The position numbers and the translations under genes were made by a program. A model generated the notes under the pieces. The model worked only from the letters and a program-made list of their open reading frames with translations. It searched no databases and was not told the origin of the DNA. From positions 186,001 to 250,000 of the forward strand of contig CAVTQA010000022.1 of NCBI GenBank assembly GCA_963736715.1: a stretch of DNA of 64,000 nt. Reading direction: 5' to 3'. This DNA is from AP-15 sp963736715 (GTDB lineage: Bacteria; Pseudomonadota; Alphaproteobacteria; ATCC43930; CGMCC-115725). Each line of letters opens with the position of its first letter. Position 1 is the first letter of the stretch. Below, in pieces: positions 17,456-26,531 of this stretch.

Positions 17456-18729
17456 TCGTCAGGAAATAAACGCGCAATTTGGCGGATCGGTATTCGGTGC
17501 GATGGTGTAGTTCCATTCACCGTGGAATTCGGCACGTTTGATGTTGATAGAAGCCATTTCGGCGTCGGAGACGACGATGCCACTGGGGTATTGGCCAGTG
17601 TCGAGTTGGCAGTGCACGGCGAGGCCGGTTTTGGTGGTCGTGGCCGAGATCGGCTCGACGATTGCCCGATAGCTGACCAGAGGCTGGGCGCGCCAATTCT
17701 GGCTGATGAAGGAGAAGAGGCGGTGCTCGATTTTGTTCCACTTGCTGGCGCCGGGCGGCAGGGGGCTGACCACGATGTCGAGGCCGAGCTCGTTGGCCAG
17801 CTTCTGCAGTTCGCGTTTCCACAGCCGCACCCGCGAGCCATTGCTGCCGCCGCCATCGGCGGTGATCAACAACCGGATGGCGTTGGGGTAACGCGTCCGC
17901 CCGAGGTTGAGCCACCACTGGCGGATGCTGTTGACCGCGAAGGCGGCTGTGTCATGGTCGACACCGACGCTCACCCATCCGGCATTCGCCGCAAGATCAT
18001 AGACGCCATAGGGACGCCATAGGGACGCCGGCGCCGCCCGGCCGAGTTCCTTGATCAGGAAGTCGTGCACCCGGACCTCTTCTGGATTGCCTTGGGGGCG
18101 ATCCTCACGGCCATTGTTACGGAAGTCCCCGACCAGCTCCTTCTTCTTGGTGTCGACCGAGATCACCGGTTGCTGTTCGGCCAAAGCAGCGGCCACTTGG
18201 GTGTTGATGTGGGCGAATTGCGCATCCCGATCGGGGTGGCTGTCGCCCTCCTTGGTCTTGCGGTTGCCTTGCCGGCTGTAACCCGCCGCATTGAGCAATT
18301 CGGCCACTAGGGTGCGGCTCACCTGATGGCCCTGCTGCTGCAGCGCCTCGGCCAGTCGTCGCACGCTCTTGCAGGTCCACCGCAACGGCGATTGCGGATC
18401 CCCCCGCGTCGTCGGTTCGACCAGCGCCTCGAGATCTGCGCGCAGGCTCGGGTCCCCCGCTTTCGCGAGGGCAGGCTCTTGACAATCGCCGGCTTGCGTC
18501 CCGCCCCGGGCCGCCGAACCGGTTCCGATGGTTCGTCCTGGGCCAATTCCTTCAGACCCCGCCCGATCGTGCTCGGCGCCATGCCGATTGCCATTGCCAC
18601 CGCGGCAATCCCACCATAACCCGCTGCAAACGCCTCGGCCGCCGCGACCAGCCGACGGCCGCGTTCGTCGAGAAACGGCGCTACCGTAAAAAACCGCTCC
18701 CGGATCGGTTCAACATCGATCACCACCAC
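17456..18729 (-). pseudogene. ISAzo13 transposase interrupted by palindromic insert
   Basis: Starts MVVIDVEPIRERFFTVAPFL with a helix-turn-helix (IAAVAMAIGMAPSTIGRGLK), continues RRPGAGRKPAIVK and, after the insert shifts the frame, resumes DPSLRADLEALVEP, CKSVRRLAEALQQQGH, then the DDE region with SVDTKKKELVGDF, LLITADGGGSNGSR and WNKIEHRLFSFISQNW. The 23-bp insert at 18456-18478 is the main lesion; an 11-bp tandem duplication (GACGCCATAGG, 18002-18023) lies further down. Without the insert the frame would be nearly intact, so the IS was probably active before it. Confidence 0.85.
18456..18478 (-). repeat. Palindromic insert in ISAzo13 transposase
   Basis: On the minus strand GAGCCTGCCCTCGCGAAAGC plus GGG is placed between GATTGTCAA and GGACCCGAGCCTG. 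Deleting 23 bp joins AIVK to DPSLR, the expected protein. GG follows the insert. Confidence 0.9.
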
Positions 18730-18828
18730 AACATATGGTATGGATGGTCGGTTGTAAATCCATATTTCACTCTCTCAAAAGTCGATTCGCTTATTTCCTG
18801 ACAGGTCCTTAGGGATGTCAGGATAGAG

Positions 18829-19377
18829 TCACCCTTTCCGCTGTAGGTGCTGTGGCAATGGCATCTTGGGTAACAAGGTGCTGGTCGCCGGCTTCGGTTG
18901 CTGGGGTGGCGAGGCCAGAACCGGACGTGCCAGAGGCGCCACTGGTGAGGGCGGGACGGCGGCTTCCCGTCGCAAGGCCGCACTTTGTTCGCGATCTTGC
19001 CGGTCAAGCGCTGCTTTTCGCTGAAGTGGGGACGCGGCCGGAAGCTTCTCCCGGTCATCGGCAAGGACGATGCCGTTCTCCTTCGCCCATGCCAGGACCG
19101 CGGCGACGGTTTCCTTGTACTCGAACCGCACGCGGACCAATCCCTTCCAGGTGCGCAACTGGTCGATTGATAGATCGCACTGTTTGCCCTGTCGCTCCCC
19201 ACAAAAGACCTGCCCGCGCGGTTCTCGCCTCGCCTCCCACATGTCCTGCTTAGCAGCGGCGATGATGCGGTCCCTGATCGCGGTCATCTGCGGCCAAAAC
19301 CACAGGAAGAGACAATCATTCCGCTCGGAAGTGATGCGGATGGCATGGTTCGCTAGCCCATAATCGAAGTCGGTCAT
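18829..19377 (-). CDS. Hypothetical protein, 182 aa
   Basis: MTDFDYGLANHAIRITSERN starts a soluble protein with a charged middle (KGLVRVRFEYKETVAAVLAW) and a Pro/Gln-rich, low-complexity tail (ASPPQQPKPATSTLLPKM). I do not recognise a family. It has no signal or membrane segment. The stop lies 17 bp from the CTTAG duplication of the ISAzo13 element, so the IS did not cut it. Upstream DNA (19430-19660) is AT-rich. The coding call rests on length and composition only. Confidence 0.5.
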   Translation of the reverse strand: MTDFDYGLANHAIRITSERNDCLFLWFWPQMTAIRDRIIAAAKQDMWEARREPRGQVFCGERQGKQCDLSIDQLRTWKGLVRVRFEYKETVAAVLAWAKENGIVLADDREKLPAASPLQRKAALDRQDREQSAALRREAAVPPSPVAPLARPVLASPPQQPKPATSTLLPKMPLPQHLQRKG

Positions 19378-19935
19378 GTGGTTCGTCCGGTAAGGCTTAA
19401 GGGTTCACGAGCCTTTAACTTCATATAGCAGGTGGGGATGTGACAGACGCGATTAAACGTCTTTGTAACCGCGACGGCTCACCGACGAAATCGCGGGTGG
19501 CGAACAAGCAAGCGAGCCGAGTTTTTGTTATATCAGTTTTTGAATTGGCGTTTTAATGCCATGTTATTGGTTTTCATAATACGGACCGAGTGATCAATAA
19601 ATCGCGCCGCTATTTCGCAGTTGATTTGAGTGAGTCGAGGCTTTGCTAGTAGGTTGACTTCTCGAAGAAATGCGAGCCCCCTTGGGGACACTAGATTTTC
19701 CAATTACTTACAACGACCTAATCGAAACCGGGTGTCCCGGCTGTGTCCCGGAGGCGTCGATGAAGCTCCGTCCTGGCCCGCTGCCAATTCCGGCAGCGCA
19801 GTGCCCTGTTCGGCACGTCGCCGTGGCTGCGGTCGCCCGCGGTGGCTCGTAATGCCTTCGCGGGCCGCAAGGCTCGCGCGCCGGCGCCGGCCTGGTCTGC
19901 GCGAGTGCCCTTCAAAGAGCCGGCGCGGGCGAAGC
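19378..19935. other. Intergenic, AT-rich 19430-19660
   Basis: No gene supported. The AT-rich part (for example ATGTTATTGGTTTTCATAAT) contrasts with the surroundings and could hold promoters or be foreign DNA. Confidence 0.4.
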
Positions 19936-20455
19936 TCACCCCTGGATCGGCGCTCCGTACCCCGTTCTTGCCTCGATCGCGTGCACATCGGCAGGTCGCG
20001 CGAAGGGTTCGGGTGCCGGCACGCCGGGCTCGCGCGGACGGCCAATGGCGGCAAAGAAATCGTCCAAACCGGGCGGCAGATAGGTCCAGGTCATCTTAAG
20101 TTCGTCCGGACCGTCATTGATGATTCTTGTGTCTGACGCCGGGCGCAGCGTAGACGGTCGTGCCCGGGACGAATGGGTGCGGCACTCCGTCGACGATAAT
20201 GGTGCCCTTTCCCGCGAAGCAGAACAGGATCTCCTGGTTGGGCGCATGCGAATGCTCGCGCACATACCCGCCGGGCGCGATGATCTGTATCCCCATCGCA
20301 AGATTATCGGGGCCAGCGTGTTTGGGGCTCAGCTTGACGATCGAATAGCCGTTCGCCCAAATCGGCTGCCAGTACGATTGCCCCTCTTCCGGTTGCAGCA
20401 CGATGCCCGGACCCCTCGTCTCTTCGGCGGCGACTTCTGGTGCCGTGCGCCGTCG
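19936..20455 (-). pseudogene. Cupin-domain protein, frameshifted and 5'-truncated
   Basis: The minus strand reads TRGPGIVLQPEEGQSYWQP, then GYVREHSHAPNQEILFCFAG and HPFVPGTTVYAAPGVRHK (the two cupin motifs with metal-binding His/Glu residues), then, after a shift near 20130, IINDGPDELKMTWTYLPPGL and DDFFAAIGRPREPGVPAPEP. No start codon with good context precedes PEVAAEE, so the 5' end is probably lost. Cupins of this wording are small oxidoreductase or isomerase-like proteins of unknown role. Confidence 0.7.
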
Positions 20456-20597
20456 ACGGTAAGCCCCTGTCTTTTGCCTTTCTGAGCATGATCCTGAAAA
20501 CACGGATGCGTTTTGTCTATGCGGAGAGCTTACGGGGGCAACGGCAGTGCTTGGGGGGACGCCGACAGTCGGGACGTCCGGGTTCGTTTGATGACTC

Positions 20598-20640
20598 GCC
20601 GCCGGAGGGAGATGGATTCGAACCCTCGGTCCCCCGTCAG
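20598..20640 (-). repeat. T-arm-like repeat, copy B
   Basis: On the minus strand CTGACGGGGGACCGAGGGTT then CGAATCCATCTCCCTCCGGC and GGCGAGTC. One of the two best-preserved copies (with F at 61862). Confidence 0.7.
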
Positions 20641-20682
20641 CGGCGACCACCCCTCAGCGACCGCTAATCACCTCTTCAGCCA

Positions 20683-21118
20683 TCACCTTCCGCGAAAGCT
20701 TGGCTTGCGCTTCGCGCCGAAGGCTTCAACCCCTTCGCGGAAATCCTCCGAGCTGCGCAGGCGGCCGTAGCACTGGCCTTCGAGCTCGATCGCGAGCGAT
20801 TGCGGGGCATCTTCAATGTCGTTCAACAGTTTCTTGGCGGTGCGCTGGGCGGAGCGAAGACTCGCAACTCGTCGACGAGCGCGTCGGTTGCGGCCTGGAG
20901 CTCGCGGTCGGCGACAAACATTCGGTTGCCCCGCCCCATTCATAGGCCTGCCGCCCACCGAGGCGGCGCGGCCGCATGACGATGTCCTTTGCTCGGGTGA
21001 TCCCGACCATCTTCTGAAGCCGCGCCGCCCCACCGGAGCCTGGGATCTGGCCAAGCCGCTGCTCCGGCAGCGCATAGAGGCAGGTCTCCGAGACCACGCG
21101 GAAATCGCAGGCGAGCAT
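20683..21118 (-). pseudogene. Enoyl-CoA hydratase/isomerase, C-terminal fragment
   Basis: Reads MLACDFRVVSETCLYALPEQ, LGQIPGSGGAARLQKMVGIT and, after a frame change near 20870, RTAKKLLNDIEDAPQSLAIE and SSEDFREGVEAFGAKRKPSF. This is the crotonase fold from the oxyanion-loop strand onward; the N-terminal half with HFSAG-like residues is missing. 5' truncation lies near 21120-21150. It would have acted on CoA thioesters. Confidence 0.75.
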
Positions 21119-21344
21119 CAGTTCGAATCCGACCCGAAATGTTCCTCAAAACCGGCTCAACGTGTTGACCTTTTTGTCGCTCTCACAGCGGGGAGGTTGG
21201 CGATGATCCCGCGCAAGCCGATGCGCCGGATCTTTGGCTTGTTGTTCGAACGGTCGGTCATGAATTCCCCCGGCTTCTGCTTGCGCCGGATCGTTCGCGC
21301 CGTCAACCGCCACACCTTCGAGATATCGGCCAAAGGGAGGATTA

Positions 21345-21488
21345 ATGAACGATGTCGGTTTTATTTCCATTCCTGCCCGCTACCTTTTGCAAATCACCAG
21401 CAAGGGGGAATGCAAGACAGTCGCGTATCTAAACGATCCTGAGGAAGCTAGGCGTACAATCGAAAGGATACCTGATCTGCGTGGTTGA
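21345..21488 (+). CDS. Possible small protein (47 aa)
   Basis: ATG at 21345 follows AAAGGGAGGATTA, a strong ribosome binding site at good spacing. The product starts MNDVGFISIPARYLLQITSK and ends EEARRTIERIPDLRG. I do not recognise it. The good leader and protein-like composition in otherwise ruined DNA make it worth listing. Confidence 0.35.
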   Translation: MNDVGFISIPARYLLQITSKGECKTVAYLNDPEEARRTIERIPDLRG

Positions 21489-21556
21489 CACATGGAGGAA
21501 CGCTGGAGTTAACCTCGTCTTCGATATCGGGAGCCATGTCGGCGACCGGATAGGAC
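21489..21556 (+). pseudogene. Possible FkbM-type methyltransferase scrap
   Basis: The reading VFDIGSHVGDRI resembles the SAM-binding motif I of FkbM-family methyltransferases. Only about 22 codons remain before it runs into the CoxE-like fragment. Low confidence because of length. Confidence 0.3.
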
Positions 21557-21565
21557 GCCCGCACG

Positions 21566-21793
21566 ATGCGCTATCGCCTGAGCCGCCGACACATGCCGGC
21601 GTGTCGCGGCGACACCATCGATATGCGCCGGACGATGCGACCCAACCTGTCGCGCGGCGGCGAACCGATCGAACTGCGGAGCAAGCACCGGCCGGAGCGG
21701 CCGGTCACGCTCGTGGTTCTGCTCGATGTTTCCGGCTCGATGAAAGTCTATAGCCGTTATTTCCTCAGCTTCGTGCGCGGACTCATCATATGA
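21566..21793 (+). pseudogene. CoxE-like VWA-domain protein fragment
   Basis: DMRRTMRPNLSRGGEPIELR followed by RPVTLVVLLDVSGSMKVYSR matches the start of the von Willebrand A domain in CoxE-type proteins, with the MIDAS motif DVSGS. CoxE proteins help mature molybdenum hydroxylases such as CO dehydrogenase. The frame ends after FVRGLII, well short of the ~390-residue family length, so it is a fragment. It is 12 kb from the broken molybdenum hydroxylase pair at 33.8-36.4 kb; any link is speculative. Confidence 0.65.
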
Positions 21794-22038
21794 TGCAGCA
21801 CCGAAATGGGACCCGTCTAAACTCAAGCTAAGACTCTGATGGCGATACGAAAATGAGCATTATAGTAGGGTCTCCATCGGCGCCGATCGGGATCCCACCG
21901 AAACCGGAATTCGCATAAGGAAATCAAACCTTTGATACACCCTCCGGACGGGGTCCGGGTTCAATGCTGAGTTACAAAATACAGCAACTCGGCCTCGACT
22001 TGATCCTGCTCCACCTCGCACAGACCCGTGATCGGCGT

Positions 22039-22785
22039 TTACCCGAGCGTTGCTTTGAGGGCGCAGACGGCCTGTTCTATGGCGCCGCGAGCAGCTGGCG
22101 TATCGGCGAGCGCATTCAGCATGACGAAATCGTGGATCGTGCCGTTGCTTCTGTTGCTGCCGAGCATTACTGTTGACTGCGGCGCTAAACGACCGTGCCA
22201 CCGGCATAAACTGCGGATGCGTTTCGCGATTTCTTCAACTTTCAGGCAAGCATCGGGATGATCCGCCGCAATCGCCGCGCGCGGCATGTAAAGCATTGCC
22301 GCTTCTTTAGGGTCTTGAACGAGAGCCGTGCCGCCGTGCTCCGCAATTGCCCGCAACCCAGCGGCCCCGTCGCTGTTGCCGCCACTCGGCACAACACCCA
22401 TGACCCGCTTCCCATGGGCTTCGGCGGCGGAGATGAATAGAGGGTCGGCAGCGGGCCGGGTGTAGTGGACCTTCGGCCCTTGGTTCAATCGAATGCTGTC
22501 GAACCCCAAAACCATGTGATGGTCGGGCGGAGCCACGTAGATGTGCCCGACTTCGATTTTATCGCCGTCGCGCGCGAATGCTGCGGGAAGCACCCCGGCT
22601 CGGCCCAGCAAATCCGGCAGGATGCTCGGGTAAGGGCCACTATGCATCACGACAAAGATTGCCGCCGTGCAGGGAGCCGGCAGCGCCGCAATGATGCTCC
22701 GAAGGGGACCAGGCCCTTCTCGATCGATATCCGAAAGGCAGAGTATTAGCAGCTCTCCAGGAGACACCGCTTCGACCGGGTCCAA
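22039..22785 (-). CDS. Stand-alone CheB-type methylesterase domain, catalytic Ser motif degenerate
   Basis: 248 residues. FVVMHSGPYPSILPDLLGRA, GHIYVAPPDHHMVL, ADPLFISAAEAHGKRVMGVV and GGNSDGAAGLRAIAEHGGT match the CheB C-terminal domain, with the His and Asp of the triad in HSGP and NSDGA. The N-terminal nucleophile motif, usually GASAGG, reads CLSDIDREGPG, so the serine loop is altered and esterase activity is doubtful. There is no receiver domain, and no che genes are nearby. It could bind partners rather than demethylate chemoreceptors, or be a decaying gene whose frame has survived. Confidence 0.7.
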   Translation of the reverse strand: MDPVEAVSPGELLILCLSDIDREGPGPLRSIIAALPAPCTAAIFVVMHSGPYPSILPDLLGRAGVLPAAFARDGDKIEVGHIYVAPPDHHMVLGFDSIRLNQGPKVHYTRPAADPLFISAAEAHGKRVMGVVPSGGNSDGAAGLRAIAEHGGTALVQDPKEAAMLYMPRAAIAADHPDACLKVEEIAKRIRSLCRWHGRLAPQSTVMLGSNRSNGTIHDFVMLNALADTPAARGAIEQAVCALKATLG

Positions 22786-22875
22786 AGCGGAAGGACGACA
22801 CGGAGATGCTGATCCGGATGGGCCGGATCATGACGTGGCACCGAGATCTTTCTGATCGTGCAGCGGCCGAGATTG

Positions 22876-23022
22876 TCACCCGACACCTACCAAACAATAG
22901 GAGCAGCGTCGGGGATCCTCGAAGGAGGTCGAAAGGCCGGCGATAATTGCCTCGACCTTTCGGGGCGGCAGGCCGCCGGCATCTTCCGCGATCATTTCAT
23001 GTTCGTAGTTCGAGTAGGCTGC
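22876..23022 (-). pseudogene. Carboxymuconolactone decarboxylase-family fragment
   Basis: YSNYEHEMIAEDAGGLPPRK then VEAIIAGLSTSFEDPRR resembles the H-x-x-x-A-x-x-x-GL helix region of CMD/AhpD-like proteins and parallels HERRGKEVGLPAEKVEAMLS in the intact gene at 43875. Only this segment remains; the IS5-like copy 2 starts 130 bp away. Confidence 0.45.
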
Positions 23023-23746
23023 GAGCCAGCGTCCCGAGTGTCGGCTATCTGCCAAGCCTGAGGTTTCTGATGCGCAACCGCGTCGTTTCACTGTCGGTGG
23101 ACGTCGGTATGCTCGCTGCCGGTCAGCGAGCCGGCCGGCAATCGGCGCCACTAAAACAGGCTGCTGAAAAAGGGTGGCGAAATTTGCGCATTGTGATCCT
23201 TTGGGTGGGGGAACGGGGGTGGCGATGCGCGGCGACGATGGGATTTGCGGCAAGCTTTTCAGCTATATAGACCTTGAGAAGCGGATCCGGGCGGATCATC
23301 CGCTGCGGGTGATTCGCGCGATTGCCAATGCGGCGCTCAAATCGCTGTCCGGCGAGTTCGAAAAGCTTTATTCGCCGCTCCGCCGCGAGTTGATCGCGCC
23401 GGAGCGGCTGATGCGCGCCTTGCTGCTGCAGGCGTTCTATTCGATCCGCTCGGAGCGGCAGCTGGTCGAGCGGATCGACCACGATCTGTTGTTCCGGTGG
23501 TTTGTCGGGCTCGGCATCGAGGACCCGGTGTGGGATGCCACGAGCTTCACCAAGAACCGCGACCGGCTGCTCGAAGGCGATGTGGCAGCCCAGTTTCTCG
23601 CCGCCGTGCTGGCACAAGACCAAGTTAAGGCGTTGTTGTCGAGCGAGCATTTCTCGGTCGACGGCACGGTGCTGGAAGCCTGGGCCAGCCTGAAAAGTTT
23701 TCGCCCAAAGGACGGTTCGGGCGAGCCTCCTGACCCGGGACGCAAT

Positions 23747-23769
23747 AGCCTGCCCCGGCGAAGGCCGGG
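23747..23769 (+). repeat. Palindromic insert a in IS5-like copy 2
   Basis: AGCCTGCCCCGGCGAAGGCC plus GGG lies between GGACGCAAT and GGCGGGCGGGAC. Removal of 23 bp gives GRNGGRDFHGE, the expected transposase sequence. GG follows the insert. Confidence 0.9.
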
Positions 23770-24035
23770 GGCGGGCGGGACTTTCACGGCGAGCCGCGCC
23801 GCAATGACACGCCTGTCTCGACCACCGACCCCCAGGCCCGCTCTCTATCGCAAAGGGCTGGGCAAGGAAGCGCGGCTGTGTTTCATGGGCCACGCGCTGA
23901 TGGAGAACCGCAACGGTCTGATTGTCGGCGCGGTGACCGCAACCGCTTCGGGCCAGGCCGAGCGGCGGGCGGCGCTGGCGCTGATCGAGCCCCACGCCGC
24001 CACCCCGCAGCCGGTCACGCTCGGGGGCCGACAAG

Positions 24036-24057
24036 AGCCTGCCCCTGCGAAGGCAGG
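24036..24057 (+). repeat. Palindromic insert b in IS5-like copy 2
   Basis: AGCCTGCCCCTGCGAAGGCA plus GG lies between GCCGACAAG and GGCTATGACAGC. Removal of 22 bp joins ADK to GYDSADF. GG follows the insert. Confidence 0.9.
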
Positions 24058-24495
24058 GGCTATGACAGCGCCGATTTCGTGATGGCGCTGCGCGAGCAGG
24101 CGGTCAGCCCGCATGTGGCCCAGAACACGAGCGGCCGCCGCTCGGCGATCGACGACCGCACCGCCCGTCATCCCGGCTATGCAATCTCGCAGCGCATCCG
24201 CAAACGCGTCGAGGAGGCCTTCGGCTGGGCCAAGACAGTAGCCGGCTTGCGCAGATGCGGCATCGCGGGCTGCTCAACGTCGATTGGCAATTCACCCTGG
24301 CGATGGCCGCCTATGACCTCGTCCGCCTGCCCAAATTGCTCGCCGAGGCGGTCCGATGATCCAACACACAGATCACACCGGGTATTGCTTCTCCGCCGGC
24401 GCCCATTCGGCCGATCGCAAAACGCGCCCACCACCCCAAACCCGATCATCCCGGAAGCCAGATCGCCCTAAACTCCAGCATTTTTCAGCACCCTG

Positions 24496-24960
24496 CTCTC
24501 ATGTTCGCTGTCAAGACCCTGGGCGCAATTCTTCGTTCCGCAATGGCGGAGGGCGGGTGATGGCGTGCGCACAGCCGGAGACAGGACCCGAAGACGCCGG
24601 TTGAAAAAGCTCTCATGCGCGGATTGGCTACCGCATGACCGTGGTTTCGTCTCGGGGCTGCCTCGCTCTAGTGACGAGCGTCGGTCGGCGGACCGGCTCA
24701 TAACAGGTCAGGAGGGTTCCCCACCGCGGCCCTGTCTCCGGCAATGCACACGGTTGGATTGTCTGGTGAGGCTTGCTCCTTGACGGTTCCGCTGGTTTGC
24801 TGCGCGATGACTGGCGACGCTTGTCTTTCTTTTTTTTCAATGGGTTGTTACTGTGGTTGGCCCTGTGGAGTTGTGGGCGACGCGTCAGCGTCGTCCAAGC
24901 GCAGCGGCAAATCCACAGGGCGTTGCGGCCGCGTCAGCATGCCGCGCGCTTCGCACGCTC
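24496..24960. other. No gene seen; between IS5-like copy 2 and IS110
   Basis: No coding signal recognised. A poly-T stretch at 24824-24836 is notable but has no strong stem upstream. The left end of the IS110 element probably lies within this stretch; I cannot fix it. Confidence 0.4.
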
Positions 24961-26090
24961 TCATGTTCGGTGAGCGCGCTGGTCTTCGACCGCTGGCTGG
25001 ACGAGGCGGGCGATTGCCCAGATAAAGCCGACCATCTCGCGGGCGATTGCGGTGGTGACCACGACACTGGGCTTGCCCAATGCGGCCAACCGGCGGTACC
25101 GCGCACACAGCCGGACCTGTGCTTTCCAGGCAATATCGCGCATCTCCGCGGGCAGTGGCTCGAGACGGTCGTGCAGCTTGCGGCTGACCCGCGCATTCAT
25201 GCGGTATGTCCAGGCCCCTTCGATCAGCACGCGCCGGGCCAGCGCGTTGCCGGCCTTGGTGATGCCGCCGCGACGGATATTGTTGCCGGAGGAGTGCTCG
25301 CTGGGCACCAAACCGAGATAGGCCATCAGCTGCCGGGCGTTGGCAAAGCGGTGGAAATCGCCGACTTCCGCGACAACGGTAACCGCCACCACCAGGGCGA
25401 CCCCGCGCATCGCCTGCAGCGCCTCGACCACCGGCGCCATCGACCAACTCGGCAGCAATTCCTCGATCTGCCGGGTCAGCCGGTCGCGCCGGGCTTCGGC
25501 ATCCTCGACCACGTGGAGGTAATCTTGCAGTACGATCTGCTGCGCCGGATGATCAGAGCGCACGGTGGTCAGCCAGCGGCGATAGGCCAGCGTCCAGGCC
25601 CGCGGCCCCGCGGTAGATCCGCTCATGGCGCAGCAGGAAACCTTGCAGATGCTGGCGCGCCTGCGCCAGCACCCGCCCCGCCGTCGCGCGTGCCCGCACC
25701 AGATCCCGCATCGCTTCGTGCGCAGCATCGGGGACCCACACGGCAGTCAGCTCGCCGGCCCGGTGCAGCTTGGCTAGCATCACCGCATCGCGGCGATCCG
25801 TCTTGACCCGGTCGCGACTTCATCGGGATCAGCGAGAGCGCCACGACGATGCAGCTGTGCCCGCGACTGGTCAGCAAACGCTGAAGCCCATAGCCGCACG
25901 GACCGGCTTCGTAGCAGAAGCTCAGCCGACGGCCGCCCTTGCCGAGCCGTGCCGCCAGCTTGCACAGGATGTCCGGGCGGTTCTCGAAAACCCCGATCTG
26001 CCGCACCTCGCCACCGCGCTCACCCTCGGCGACTGCCACGCAAACCGTCGCCTTGTGCACATCCAACCCGACATACGTGATATCGTCCAT
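24961..26090 (-). pseudogene. IS110-family transposase, two frameshifts
   Basis: Starts MDDITYVGLDVHKATVCVAV, the RuvC-like DEDD fold with its first Asp, and continues FCYEAGPCGYGLQRLLTSRG. A shift near 25815 leads to DAVMLAKLHRAGELTAVWVP and a second near 25605-25610 to AWTLAYRRWL. The C-terminal transposase_20 domain follows: MRGVALVVAVTVVAEVGDFH, YLGLVPSEHSSGNNIRRGGI and TKAGNALARRVLIEGAW, ending near 24961. The second shift is an extra C in a C run, shown by comparison with the relic at 32783-32850, which lacks it. Confidence 0.85.
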
Positions 26091-26531
26091 TCGGCCCGTC
26101 CCCCATGCATGAGGCTCTGTGCCGGCCATCCGGCACAACCCTCGACATTGTGCATGCCGAGCGGCGGGCCGCCGATCACTCAGCGAACATCGGTTCTAAT
26201 GCCGTCATCATCTGGGCATCAACCGTGCCGAGCTTCTGCTTGGAAGAGACGCGAGTTTTCAAATATTCCCAAAAGCCGCGGCACTAACGAATTGGTGACG
26301 GCAAGCTTCAGCACTGGTTTGCGGGTGCTGACTTCGGTCCACGGTGTCGCGGCTCGAGAGCCGACGAGCGCTGATCCGGCTCGCAGGGCGCGAAGATTCA
26401 GTGCGCAACTAACAGGATGATGCGCCGATCCTGGATGCGCTATCGCGACGGAGATCGCGCGCTGCAAACGAACTCGCCGCTCGCATGCGCGCGTCGGCAC
26501 GGGCAAAAAAAGCAATCGCCCGTCACTTCTC
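26091..26531. other. No gene seen; probable IS110 flank
   Basis: GTGCCGGCCATCCGGCAC (26119-26136) is a compact inverted repeat just upstream of the IS110 start codon, consistent with the sub-terminal hairpin common in these elements. Nothing else is recognisable up to the oxidoreductase remnant. Confidence 0.4.

Larger units (their letters stand above)
17453..18807 (-). mobile_element. ISAzo13-family insertion sequence with CTTAG duplication
   Basis: Ends GGCTCGTCAGGAAATAA (left) and GACCTGTCAGGAAATAA (right, minus strand) form the terminal inverted repeats, flanked by identical CTTAG at 17448-17452 and 18808-18812. Length 1355 bp including a 23-bp palindromic insert. Confidence 0.85.
23225..24359 (+). 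pseudogene. IS5-type (DUF772) transposase with two palindromic inserts
   Basis: MRGDDGICGKLFSYIDLEKR, ERLMRALLLQAFYSIRSERQ, HFSVDGTVLEAWASLKSF (first Asp) are followed by the first insert (23 bp, 23747-23769). A single extra T near 23844 then restores the frame, so LYRKGLGKEARLCFMGHALM and VTLG read on correctly. A second insert (22 bp, 24036-24057) and an extra G break the protein at ADKGYDS (second Asp region). The C-terminus RIRKRVEEAFGWAKTVAGL carries the Glu and a further one-base loss. Dead, but an informative record of insert order. Confidence 0.85.
23157..24495 (+). mobile_element. IS5-like element, copy 2
   Basis: Left end CAGGCTGCTGAAAAAGGG and right end CAGGGTGCTGAAAAATG (minus strand) are the inverted repeats. 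Unlike copy 1, no flanking duplication remains (AAAA left, CTCT right), suggesting adjacent deletion or rearrangement. Carries two palindromic inserts. Confidence 0.8.

Noticed and set aside
24824..24836. Poly-T tract as a terminator
   Set aside because: No convincing stem precedes it on the relevant strand.
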